A model generated the notes under the pieces. The model did no database searches, had not been told where the DNA came from, and saw only the letters and a list, made by a program, of their open reading frames with translations. DNA of 12,770 nucleotides, from NCBI GenBank assembly GCA_937967955.1, contig CALBUB010000151.1:1-12770 (forward strand). Direction: 5' to 3'. The stretch comes from an uncultured Bacillota bacterium (GTDB lineage: Bacteria; Bacillota; Clostridia; Tissierellales; Tepidimicrobiaceae). Both the position numbers and the translations under genes were made by a program. Positions 7,182 to 12,770 of this stretch are shown here, in pieces (within the stretch, counting starts at the first letter, position 1; each line of letters opens with the position of its first letter).

Positions 7182-7537
7182 AATATTATCATCCTAATGG
7201 CAGTATATACTATAATACCGCCAAATATCTTTCTCAACATGGGAACGGGTATTTTTTTAAGGAATTTAGCTCCTATAAAGCTGCCTATTATTGCTCCAAT
7301 TCCAACTATTAAAGCTATATCCAATCTTATTATGCTATTTTTTAGATATATTATTGTGCTAATTATGCTTATTGGCAGTATTATGGATATGGCAGTAGCA
7401 TGGGCTTTATAATCTTGTAAACCTAGTATAAAAACCAAGGCAGGAACTACCAATATGCCACCACCAGAACCAAACAAACCGTTTATAAAGCCGGTGACTA
7501 AACCAATTAATATAAACTTTAAAGGTCTATTGTACAT
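7178..7537 (-). CDS. Half-length TauE/SafE (TSUP) permease, first of a pair
   Basis: A 119-residue membrane protein matching the other half of the TSUP fold. The start ATG at 7537 follows AAAGGAG about nine bases upstream. The first helix contains FINGLFGSGGGILVVPAL (about 17-34), the TSUP glycine signature, followed by the family-like KAHATAISIILPISI (about 44-58), and then two more hydrophobic segments (about 72-89 and 99-118). It ends with TGA overlapping the start of the second half-gene. It is divergent from nadE. An AT-rich 105-base spacer separates the two genes, and no strong minus-strand promoter stands out in it. I infer it works only together with the downstream half, either as a heterodimer or as the equivalent of a split single gene. 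Confidence 0.85.
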   Translation of the reverse strand: MYNRPLKFILIGLVTGFINGLFGSGGGILVVPALVFILGLQDYKAHATAISIILPISIISTIIYLKNSIIRLDIALIVGIGAIIGSFIGAKFLKKIPVPMLRKIFGGIIVYTAIRMIIL

Positions 7538-7551
7538 ATATTTCTCCTTTG

Positions 7552-7560
7552 TGTTATAAT
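7552..7560 (+). promoter_or_regulatory. Extended -10 promoter candidate for nadE
   Basis: TGTTATAAT is a perfect extended -10 (TATAAT at 7555-7560) without an obvious -35. A second TATAAT lies at 7588-7593, also without a good -35. Either would drive nadE and then yebC. The first site touches the ribosome-binding region of the divergent TSUP gene. Confidence 0.35.
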
Positions 7561-7642
7561 AGGTATTATTGTAAATGTATTACTAATTATAATTTAGCCA
7601 ATATAAAATTACTTATACCTCAAAAAAGTAGGGAGGATTAGG

Positions 7643-8371
7643 ATGGAAAAATTGTGCAATGATATTGTCAGCTGGCTTAAAGAAAGGGTAGAAGAAGCCA
7701 ATGGAAAAGGACTAGTTTTTGGAGTAAGTGGTGGTATTGATTCAGCAGTAGTGGCAGCTCTTGCAAAAAGAGCTTTTCCAGAAAATTCATTGGGTATTAT
7801 TATGCCTTGTCATAGTAATCCTATGGATGAAGAACATGGGCTTTTGGTTGCAGAAAGTGTAGGCATAAATATTAAAACTGTAGATTTAACTAAGGCTTAT
7901 GATTTATTAGTAGATACTTTTAATTTTAAAAATGCTAGCAAAATGGCCCTTGCTAATATAAAACCTAGGCTTAGGATGATAACACTATATTTTTATGCCC
8001 AGAACTATAACTATTTAGTTGTAGGTTCTACCAATAAAAGTGAGTTCACTGTAGGCTATTTTACTAAACATGCTGATAGTGGTGTGGACTTACTACCTTT
8101 AGCTTCTTTAACTAAAACAGAAGTTTGGCAGCTGGCTGAATATTTAAATATACCCAGGATAATTATAGAAAAAGCCCCTTCTGCAGGCTTATGGGAAAAG
8201 CAAACGGATGAGGAAGAAATGGGTTTTGGTTATGATGTGTTGGATAATTATATAAAGAACAATACAGGACCTAAAGAAATAGTGGAAAAGATTGACAATA
8301 TGTATAAAAGAAGTGAACATAAAAGAAAGTTTCCCCCAATATTTGTACCTGATTCTAATAGTTTGTTGTAA
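7643..8371 (+). CDS. nadE: NAD+ synthetase, ammonia-dependent
   Basis: Catalyses the last step of NAD biosynthesis: nicotinate adenine dinucleotide plus ATP and ammonia gives NAD+. The 242-residue length has only the synthetase domain, with no N-terminal glutaminase (nitrilase) domain, so it should use free ammonia or ammonia supplied by another protein. Seen: the PP-loop SGGIDS (29-34), PRLRMITLYFYAQ (108-120), GSTNKSE (128-134), GYFTKHADSGVDLLPLA (138-154) for dinucleotide and ATP contacts, then APSAGLWEKQTDEEEMGF near the C-terminus. ATG 7643 has GGGAGG six bases upstream. All signature motifs are intact. It is followed 56 bases later by yebC with no terminator between, so the two are probably co-transcribed. 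Confidence 0.96.
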   Translation: MEKLCNDIVSWLKERVEEANGKGLVFGVSGGIDSAVVAALAKRAFPENSLGIIMPCHSNPMDEEHGLLVAESVGINIKTVDLTKAYDLLVDTFNFKNASKMALANIKPRLRMITLYFYAQNYNYLVVGSTNKSEFTVGYFTKHADSGVDLLPLASLTKTEVWQLAEYLNIPRIIIEKAPSAGLWEKQTDEEEMGFGYDVLDNYIKNNTGPKEIVEKIDNMYKRSEHKRKFPPIFVPDSNSLL

Positions 8372-8427
8372 AATAAAATTGGAACATTTATTAATTATTG
8401 TGAAGACTTTAGGGAGGTTAGAGTATT

Positions 8428-9171
8428 ATGGCAGGTCATTCTAAATGGCACAATATAAAAAACAAAAAAGGGAAAGAAGATGCAAAAAGAGCTAAAATAT
8501 TTACTAAACTAACAAGATCGATTATAGTTGCAGTTAGAGAAGGAGGTCCAGATCCAGAATTTAATCCAGCATTAAAGACTGCTATTGAAAAAGCTAAGGC
8601 TGCAAATATGCCTAATGACAATATAGAAAGAGCTATTAAAAGGGGTAGCGGTGAATCAGGTACAGCTAATTTCGAAGAAATCAGGTATGAAGGCTATGGT
8701 CCTGGTGGAATAGCAGTATTTGTAACATGCTTAACAGATAACAGAAACAGAACAGCTTCTGATATAAGACATGCTTTTGATAAATATGGTGGAAATTTAG
8801 GCCAATCTGGTTGTGTTTCCTATTTGTTTGATAGAAAAGGTTTAATATTAATAGAAAGAGAAGACAATATAACAGAAGATGATTTAATGTTAGAAGCCAT
8901 AGATTTGGGAGCAGAAGATTTTAGTAGTGATGAAAATGGCTTTGAAATAATAACTAGTCCAGAGGATTTTGATAAAGTAAGAGATGGACTAGCAGAAAAA
9001 GGTTATAAATTTGCCGCTGCTGAAATTTCCTATATTCCTCAAAACACTACAGAGTTGACTGATGAAGAGGATATAAAGAACATGGCTAAATTAATCGAAA
9101 CATTGGAAGAAAATGACGATGTTCAAGAAGTATACCACAATTGGGAAATACCTGAGGGTGTAGAATTATAA
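8428..9171 (+). CDS. yebC: YebC/PmpR/TACO1 family protein
   Basis: A 247-residue full-length member of the YebC family. The family was first described as transcriptional regulators (PmpR). More recent work links it, and mitochondrial TACO1, to translation through proline-rich stretches; which role applies here is not visible. Seen: the near-invariant start MAGHSKWHNIKNKKGKEDAK, a basic helical domain with ANMPNDNIERAIKRGSG (about 64-80), EEIRYEGYGPGG, NRNRTASDIRHAF, GGNLGQSGCVSYLF, and an acidic C-terminal domain ending in VQEVYHNWEIPEG. ATG 8428 follows AGGGAGG with ten bases between. Downstream of nadE in the same direction, it ends at the strong hairpin at 9222-9262. The common neighbour ruvC is absent here. 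Confidence 0.95.
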   Translation: MAGHSKWHNIKNKKGKEDAKRAKIFTKLTRSIIVAVREGGPDPEFNPALKTAIEKAKAANMPNDNIERAIKRGSGESGTANFEEIRYEGYGPGGIAVFVTCLTDNRNRTASDIRHAFDKYGGNLGQSGCVSYLFDRKGLILIEREDNITEDDLMLEAIDLGAEDFSSDENGFEIITSPEDFDKVRDGLAEKGYKFAAAEISYIPQNTTELTDEEDIKNMAKLIETLEENDDVQEVYHNWEIPEGVEL

Positions 9172-9221
9172 ACCTTTCATAGGTTTATATATTAAAATAG
9201 ATGAATTAGCCTTTGATTATT

Positions 9222-9266
9222 AATGCCCTTTTTGTATGTGGATAACATATAAAAAGGGTATTTTAT
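9222..9266 (+). terminator. Strong intrinsic terminator after yebC
   Basis: An 18-bp stem (9222-9239 with 9245-9262, two G-U pairs) contains CCCTTTTT against AAAAAGGG, has a five-base loop (GGATA) and runs into TTTATTTTG. It closes the nadE-yebC unit. A weaker AACCT/AGGTT hairpin sits just after the yebC stop at 9172-9186. Confidence 0.85.
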
Positions 9267-9332
9267 TTTGAATAATAATTTTATAATTTTTATATGTTGT
9301 AATAGATGAAATATTAATTAAGTAGTAGTTTT

Positions 9333-9354
9333 TTAACGGTTTCTAAACAGTTAA
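9333..9354. promoter_or_regulatory. 22-bp operator-like inverted repeat upstream of the 240-aa gene
   Basis: TTAACGGTTT and AAACAGTTAA are 10-base arms with one mismatch around a two-base centre. The spacing puts the half-sites on one face of the helix, as for a dimeric repressor. It lies 26 bases before the ATG at 9381, between possible -10 elements (TATAAT 9282-9287; TGTTGTAAT 9295-9303) and the Shine-Dalgarno site, where a bound protein would block transcription. Confidence 0.4.
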
Positions 9355-9380
9355 TTCTAAATGGATAAAGGGGGATTTTA

Positions 9381-10103
9381 ATGTCATATGTGAGGATGAA
9401 AAAGCAATTATTAGCTGAATTTGAAGCTAATAATTTTTCACAGGAATGGAGAAAGGATAATGTTAACACTTTAAAATATCAAGTGCCTAATGATTATAAC
9501 CTTGATTTAACTATATGTTACCCTGGTAAGAAAACTGTAGTAGTTAATAAGCAGGTAAAAAAATACGATTATAGGGTAGACTTAAATGGAATTACCATAT
9601 CCCATGTTAATATAGTAGTGGACCTATATAATAAGGCCTGTCAATTACAAGATGAAGCTTATATACTTGAGGAACTACTGATAGATTTGGCTAGGAATGG
9701 AACTAGTTATAGGAGAAATAATTACATACATTTGGATAAAATAAGTTTTGCTCCTCCTAATAAACGATTATTAGATTTGGTAACTAATATTCATACAAGT
9801 TTAAACAAAACCTATAATTTGCATGGAAATCTTAATTGGAATTACTCCCTTGATGAATTAGCTAGCCTAATAAGTTGGATAGCTTTACAAGAGGATATTA
9901 ACTATCCTATGCCTCGATTTGAAGGTAGAAGGATGCCTTTTTATAGATATATAGAAGCTTTATATTGTGCAAATAATCCTGCTGATAGGCAGCATACATT
10001 GAAAGATGCCATTATTAGAACCTTGTCCCATAATAGACCACCCTTATGGAATGAATGTAATATTAATTACGAGCCAATAATCAGATTAGGTAAAAGAGTA
10101 TAA
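9381..10103 (+). CDS. Hypothetical protein of 240 residues, family not recognised
   Basis: I do not recognise this protein. It looks genuinely coding: ATG 9381 has an AAGGGGGAT site upstream, codon use matches its neighbours, and it begins after a strong terminator. It has no signal peptide or membrane segment. The N-terminal half (1-90) has an amphipathic helix, then strands including LDLTICYPGKKTVVV and YDYRVDLNGITISHVNIVVD. The second half is mainly helical, with a dense motif-like block LISWIALQEDINYPMPR (163-179) followed by FEGRRMPFYRYIEALY (180-195), whose Trp, Asp, Arg and Tyr residues look like a ligand or nucleic-acid surface. A short C-terminal stretch RPPLWNECNINYEP follows. It is monocistronic, with an operator-like palindrome just upstream. 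An accessory or regulatory role is inference only. Confidence 0.75.
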   Translation: MSYVRMKKQLLAEFEANNFSQEWRKDNVNTLKYQVPNDYNLDLTICYPGKKTVVVNKQVKKYDYRVDLNGITISHVNIVVDLYNKACQLQDEAYILEELLIDLARNGTSYRRNNYIHLDKISFAPPNKRLLDLVTNIHTSLNKTYNLHGNLNWNYSLDELASLISWIALQEDINYPMPRFEGRRMPFYRYIEALYCANNPADRQHTLKDAIIRTLSHNRPPLWNECNINYEPIIRLGKRV

Positions 10104-10156
10104 AAGAGTTACATATTTTATCTTTTCCAAGTAAGTTTAGAAGGTCATTTTAATAA

Positions 10157-10184
10157 TTGAAAATTAAGGCAAAAATAGTATTTT
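10157..10184 (+). promoter_or_regulatory. Possible promoter of the 58-aa gene
   Basis: TTGAAA (10157-10162), a 16-base spacer and TATTTT (10179-10184) make a moderate sigma-A match. It would start an RNA near 10191 and so produce a leader of roughly 120 bases before the ATG at 10313. No clear terminator separates this from the preceding gene, so read-through is also possible. Confidence 0.3.
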
Positions 10185-10219
10185 AAGGAGATTAGATACA
10201 TATTCCTGATTTTTTCAAC

Positions 10220-10306
10220 TATGTTTAGGTGATTTTGTCCAGTATAAAAAGGCCTCCTTTAAACATAATAAATACTGATAGTAGTTAAGTAGCTATTAAA
10301 AGGAGG
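10220..10306 (+). promoter_or_regulatory. Potentially structured leader with Shine-Dalgarno-masking arm
   Basis: Three perfect complementary pairs occur in this untranslated stretch: TATGTTTA (10220-10227) with TAAACATA (10260-10267); CAGTAT (10240-10245) with ATACTG (10272-10277), which would cross the first pair as a pseudoknot; and CCTCCTTT (10253-10260) with AAAGGAGG (10299-10306), which is the ribosome binding site of the 58-residue gene. A small AAAGG/CCTTT hairpin (10248-10260) competes with the last pairing. A translation on/off switch is possible, but the AT-rich context makes chance pairing a real alternative. It matches no riboswitch class I know. Confidence 0.35.
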
Positions 10307-10312
10307 AATTTT

Positions 10313-10489
10313 ATGCCTGTAGATGAAAAAACCTTTGAATCAATAAAAGAAAGATTTAAAAATGCAGATGTAGATGGAAAAATTGAAATATATACAACTG
10401 TACAAGGCTTATCTGTAGAACAGTATAAGGAACTATTAAGGATGTTTCCTATAAAGTATTTTGATAAGCTTGAAAGGGCTATGACCTAA
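10313..10489 (+). CDS. Small hypothetical protein, 58 residues
   Basis: A short ORF with a very strong ribosome binding site (AAAAGGAGG, ending at 10306, six bases before the ATG) and ordinary codon use, so I consider it real. The product is soluble and highly charged: an N-terminal helix (TFESIKERFKNAD, about 7-19), a strand (KIEIYTTV, 23-30) and two further helices (SVEQYKELLRMFP, IKYFDKLERAM). There is no signal peptide, Cys or membrane segment. I do not recognise the family; a small regulator, a sporulation-associated protein or an adaptor is possible, and none can be favoured. It stands alone between a structured leader and a terminator hairpin. Confidence 0.65.
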   Translation: MPVDEKTFESIKERFKNADVDGKIEIYTTVQGLSVEQYKELLRMFPIKYFDKLERAMT

Positions 10490-10539
10490 TAAAAACAAAA
10501 TATAGAGCATGGAATGTAGACGAGCTTTTTCTATTTGTA

Positions 10540-10588
10540 AAATATAAAGCCAGCCCTAAATCTTTTAATAGGGCTAGGCTTTATATTT
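10540..10588. terminator. Long, nearly symmetric terminator hairpin
   Basis: A 19-bp stem (10540-10558 with 10569-10588) has one bulged base (A10576) and a ten-base loop. Its core GCC-AGCCCTA pairs with TAGGGCTAGGC, and AAATATAA/TTTATATTT flanks make it usable in both directions. It ends the 58-residue gene transcript and insulates the next operon. The 50 bases between the stop codon at 10489 and the hairpin hold nothing I can identify. Confidence 0.8.
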
Positions 10589-10633
10589 GTTTGAAGGAAT
10601 AAAATTTTTATATATAAAAGTCTTTTTATCCAT

Positions 10634-10639
10634 TATAAT
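10634..10639 (+). promoter_or_regulatory. Candidate -10 for the DUF1461-nuclease-aroC operon
   Basis: A perfect TATAAT lies 38 bases before the ATG at 10678, directly after the terminator, where an operon promoter is expected. The -35 region is only AT-rich (TATATA) and matches poorly, so confidence is low. Confidence 0.3.
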
Positions 10640-10677
10640 AAAAGTTGAATATAAAGATACATGAAGAGGGGATAGCC

Positions 10678-11337
10678 ATGAAAAAGATTTTAATAATATT
10701 ATTAATAATTTTTTTGCCCTTATATCTACTTTTAAAGGCTGTTGAAATAAATGCTTTTGATATGGATTTTTATACTACTTCCTTTAAGAAGTATAAAGTA
10801 GTAAAGGTTACTGGTAAGTCTTTACAGGAGCTAGAAGATATTACAGCTGAGCTTCTTAGCTATTTAAGAGGGGATGCTGACGAGCGTATACTTGAAAAAA
10901 ATTTCAATAGAAGAGAAATACTCCATATGCAGGATGTAAAAGAACTATTTGCTTATGGATATAGATTAAAGAATATTTCCTTTGTTTTAATTTTGCTATC
11001 AATAGGAGTATTATGTTATTTTAAATATTATAAAACTTTAGGAAAAACATTATTTTATGGACCTTTTATTTGGTGGGGCATGATATTAACCTTATTTTTA
11101 TTGGCATTAAGTGATTTCAACAAGTATTTTACATATTTTCACTTAATATTTTTTGATAACGACCTTTGGCTGTTAAATCCAAAAACAGACCTACTAATTC
11201 AAATGCTTCCCCAGGAGTTTTTTAGCAGCATATTCAAGAATATAGTATTATTATTTTTACTATTGCTGGCAATACTACAAATAATAGGATATGTAGTTAT
11301 GAGAAAGGGGAAGGATTGGAGTGAGGAAAGTAACTGA
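10678..11337 (+). CDS. DUF1461 / TIGR01906 family integral membrane protein
   Basis: A 219-residue polytopic membrane protein of unknown function. Hydrophobic segments lie at about 3-20, 99-116, 127-146 and 187-208. The charged region between the first two (about 25-95) is probably extracytoplasmic and includes VTGKSLQELEDITAELLSYL and RREILHMQDVKELF. The conserved family block FHLIFFDNDLWLLNP (154-168) is followed by TDLLIQMLPQEFF (170-182), on which the assignment rests. ATG 10678 has GAGGGGAT about five bases upstream; an in-frame TTG at 10645 lacks a comparable site. The last 17 bases overlap the next gene, so the two are likely translationally linked. It begins an operon that continues to aroC. 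Confidence 0.8.
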   Translation: MKKILIILLIIFLPLYLLLKAVEINAFDMDFYTTSFKKYKVVKVTGKSLQELEDITAELLSYLRGDADERILEKNFNRREILHMQDVKELFAYGYRLKNISFVLILLSIGVLCYFKYYKTLGKTLFYGPFIWWGMILTLFLLALSDFNKYFTYFHLIFFDNDLWLLNPKTDLLIQMLPQEFFSSIFKNIVLLFLLLLAILQIIGYVVMRKGKDWSEESN

Positions 11338-12241
11338 TTATAAGAATACTTTTAACAGCTTACATAAGAGGATTATACTTAACAATTACTATACAGGAAA
11401 AATTAAAAGGGGAAAAAATTTATATGCAAGCCTTTTAGATTGGCTTTTTATAACTATGGTTATTTCTTTAATTGTATATATAATAGCCTATAATGTTTCA
11501 AATAGTTTACTTATAAGTACATTGCTCACAGCAGTTTCTGCATCTTTTTATTTAGCTTTATTATATTTGGGAAACAAAAGAGTAAGGAATAAGAAAATAG
11601 CCGAAATAAACGATGAAATTGCCCATAAAAGCATTATTAGAGAAATATCCAAGTACAACAATAGGGATTTTCTTTTATGGCTTAAAGAAATACTAGAAAT
11701 GTATTATAATACTACTTTCCACTTACATGCTCAGTTTATAGATTTAATAGGAGAGATTAATGGGGAGATTTATGCAGTAAAATGTATTAGAAGGCCAGAA
11801 GATGTTAAAGTAACTTTGAGAGATTTAGAAAATTTTATACAGGAAATAAAGGAAAAAAATATAAAGGAAGCTATTGTAGTAACCACTTCTTATTTTTCGG
11901 AGGAAGTTAAGGAGAAATTAGATTATATACTTCTTGATGTTCATCAAATAAAAAGGATATTGAAAGAAATAGGCCAATATCCTACTAGGGAAGATATAGA
12001 AGCTGATATAATATCTGAATACAACTTTAAAAAAGAAAATATGAAGAAAGTGCTTAAAAACAGAAGCAGGGACAGGATATTTAAGTTTTTATTGCTAGGC
12101 TTGGCACTATATATTTATTCCTTCTTTGTACCTTATAAAAGCTATTACAGGTTAATAGCTTTTATATCTATAGGAATTGGAACGGCCTTGGCCTTATATA
12201 ATGTGGTAAAATATGTAGAAGGTATCCACAGAAAGGCTTAA
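11321..12241 (+). CDS. Membrane-anchored Mrr-like (PDDEXK) protein with altered catalytic motif
   Basis: A 306-residue protein with two hydrophobic segments near the N-terminus (about 40-57 and 62-84), a cytosolic central domain (about 105-220) and two more segments at the C-terminus (about 254-270 and 276-294). The central domain resembles the Mrr/restriction-endonuclease-like fold: helices, then HAQFIDLIGEINGEIYAVKC (136-155), a helix, and the strand EAIVVTTSYFSEEV (183-196). In active members Asp is followed by a strand with Glu/Gln-X-Lys. Here Asp141 is present, but the expected QCK-type triplet reads Lys154-Cys155-Ile156, so cleavage is doubtful. The GTG start overlaps the DUF1461 gene by 17 bases, with GGGGAAGGA upstream; aroC follows 22 bases later. 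DNA or RNA binding at the membrane is a guess. Confidence 0.7.
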   Translation: MRKVTDYKNTFNSLHKRIILNNYYTGKIKRGKNLYASLLDWLFITMVISLIVYIIAYNVSNSLLISTLLTAVSASFYLALLYLGNKRVRNKKIAEINDEIAHKSIIREISKYNNRDFLLWLKEILEMYYNTTFHLHAQFIDLIGEINGEIYAVKCIRRPEDVKVTLRDLENFIQEIKEKNIKEAIVVTTSYFSEEVKEKLDYILLDVHQIKRILKEIGQYPTREDIEADIISEYNFKKENMKKVLKNRSRDRIFKFLLLGLALYIYSFFVPYKSYYRLIAFISIGIGTALALYNVVKYVEGIHRKA

Positions 12242-12263
12242 CAAAAAAACTAGAGGTGATGTT

Positions 12264-12770
12264 GTGATAAGATTTTTTACAGCAGGAGAATCTCATGGTG
12301 AGTATTTAGTAGGTATTATTGAAGGCTTTCCTTCAAATGTACATGTGGATGTAACTTTTATAAATAATGAGCTTAAAAGAAGACAAGGGGGCTTTGGAAG
12401 AAGCAATAGGATGACTATTGAAAAGGATGAAGTTATAATTTTATCTGGAGTAGATGATAATTTAACAACTGGAAACCCTATAGCCCTATTGATTAAAAAT
12501 AGAGGTAGAGAGATAGATGTAGATAGGATTATAAAACCAAGACCAGGCCATGGAGATTTAGCTGGCATGTTAAAATACAATTTTAATAATGCAAAAAATG
12601 TTATGGAGAGAGCCAGTGCAAGGGAGACAGCCATGAGGGTAGCTGTAGGTAGTATCTGCAAATTATTGTTAAAGGAATTTAACATTAGGCTTTATAGTCA
12701 TGTAATCCAAATAGGAAATGTGAAAATATCAACTAAGGATTTTATAGAAGAAGATATTTTAGCACAAGTA
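12264..12770 (+). CDS. aroC: Chorismate synthase, N-terminal part (continues past window)
   Basis: Chorismate synthase converts EPSP to chorismate, the last common step toward aromatic amino acids and folate, with reduced FMN as cofactor. The first 169 of about 360-390 residues are in the window. Seen: AGESHG (7-12, signature 1), RRQGGFGRSNRMTIEKDEV (39-57) for FMN and substrate contacts, TTGNPIALLIKN, RPGHGDLAG (93-101; the usual Ala is Gly) and ERASARETAMRVAVG (115-129, a second signature). The GTG at 12264 follows AGAGGTGAT (12252-12260) with a short gap. It is the third gene of a plus-strand operon, 22 bases after the nuclease-like gene. Other shikimate genes may follow outside the window, but none is visible. 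Confidence 0.96.
   Translation, partial: MIRFFTAGESHGEYLVGIIEGFPSNVHVDVTFINNELKRRQGGFGRSNRMTIEKDEVIILSGVDDNLTTGNPIALLIKNRGREIDVDRIIKPRPGHGDLAGMLKYNFNNAKNVMERASARETAMRVAVGSICKLLLKEFNIRLYSHVIQIGNVKISTKDFIEEDILAQV

Noticed and set aside
9172..9186. AACCT/AGGTT hairpin just after yebC as the main terminator
   Set aside because: It is only five base pairs with no T-run; the 18-bp hairpin at 9222-9262 is far stronger.
10251..10306. Known riboswitch class in the 58-residue gene leader
   Set aside because: I compared it mentally with fluoride, ZTP, preQ1, THF and guanidine-III consensus features and found no conserved core; only generic complementary arms are present.
9172..10677. Mobile element or defence island around the unknown genes
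   Set aside because: No transposase, integrase, terminal inverted repeats, target duplications or recognisable defence genes are present, and base composition does not visibly shift.
12293..12685. Minus-strand 130-residue ORF at the right end
   Set aside because: It is antisense to aroC, whose frame carries clear chorismate synthase signatures.

Overview
The window looks like the chromosome of a low-GC, endospore-forming Firmicute, most likely clostridial. A guess at the Tissierellia-like lineages rests only on general resemblance. The evidence is AT-rich DNA, strong AGGAGG-type ribosome binding sites with several TTG and GTG starts, a YunB sporulation protein, and a class A penicillin-binding protein with a clostridial-style Cys-containing C-terminal tail. 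No rRNA, tRNA, CRISPR array, insertion sequence or prophage gene was seen. Most genes are ordinary chromosomal ones.

Layout. On the minus strand, positions 1-2921 hold a large PBP1A-type cell-wall synthase whose 3' end leaves the window. It diverges from yunB (sporulation) at about 3000. Then on the plus strand come hflX (ribosome-associated GTPase), a Nudix-fold protein with a badly degraded Nudix box, a terminator, yigZ (IMPACT family) and a small CoA-binding Rossmann protein. A convergent terminator built from the ends of two genes separates these from a minus-strand pair of half-length TauE/SafE (TSUP) permease genes. These diverge from nadE (NAD synthetase) and yebC (translation or regulatory factor), which end at a strong hairpin terminator.

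The second half (9.3-12.8 kb) is less familiar. It holds an isolated 240-residue gene with no recognised domain, preceded by a 22-bp operator-like palindrome. Next is a 58-residue gene whose leader can form alternative pairings, one of which masks its Shine-Dalgarno sequence. After another terminator comes a tight plus-strand operon: a DUF1461/TIGR01906-type membrane protein, an overlapping gene for a membrane-anchored Mrr-like (PDDEXK) protein with an altered catalytic motif, and aroC (chorismate synthase), which runs off the right edge.

I do not see a clear-cut new defence or biosynthetic system. The best candidates for something undescribed are the membrane-anchored degenerate nuclease coupled to the DUF1461 protein, the unknown 9381-10103 gene with its palindrome, the structured leader of the 58-residue gene, and the split TSUP transporter. 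All functional statements come from reading motifs by eye; no database search was possible.
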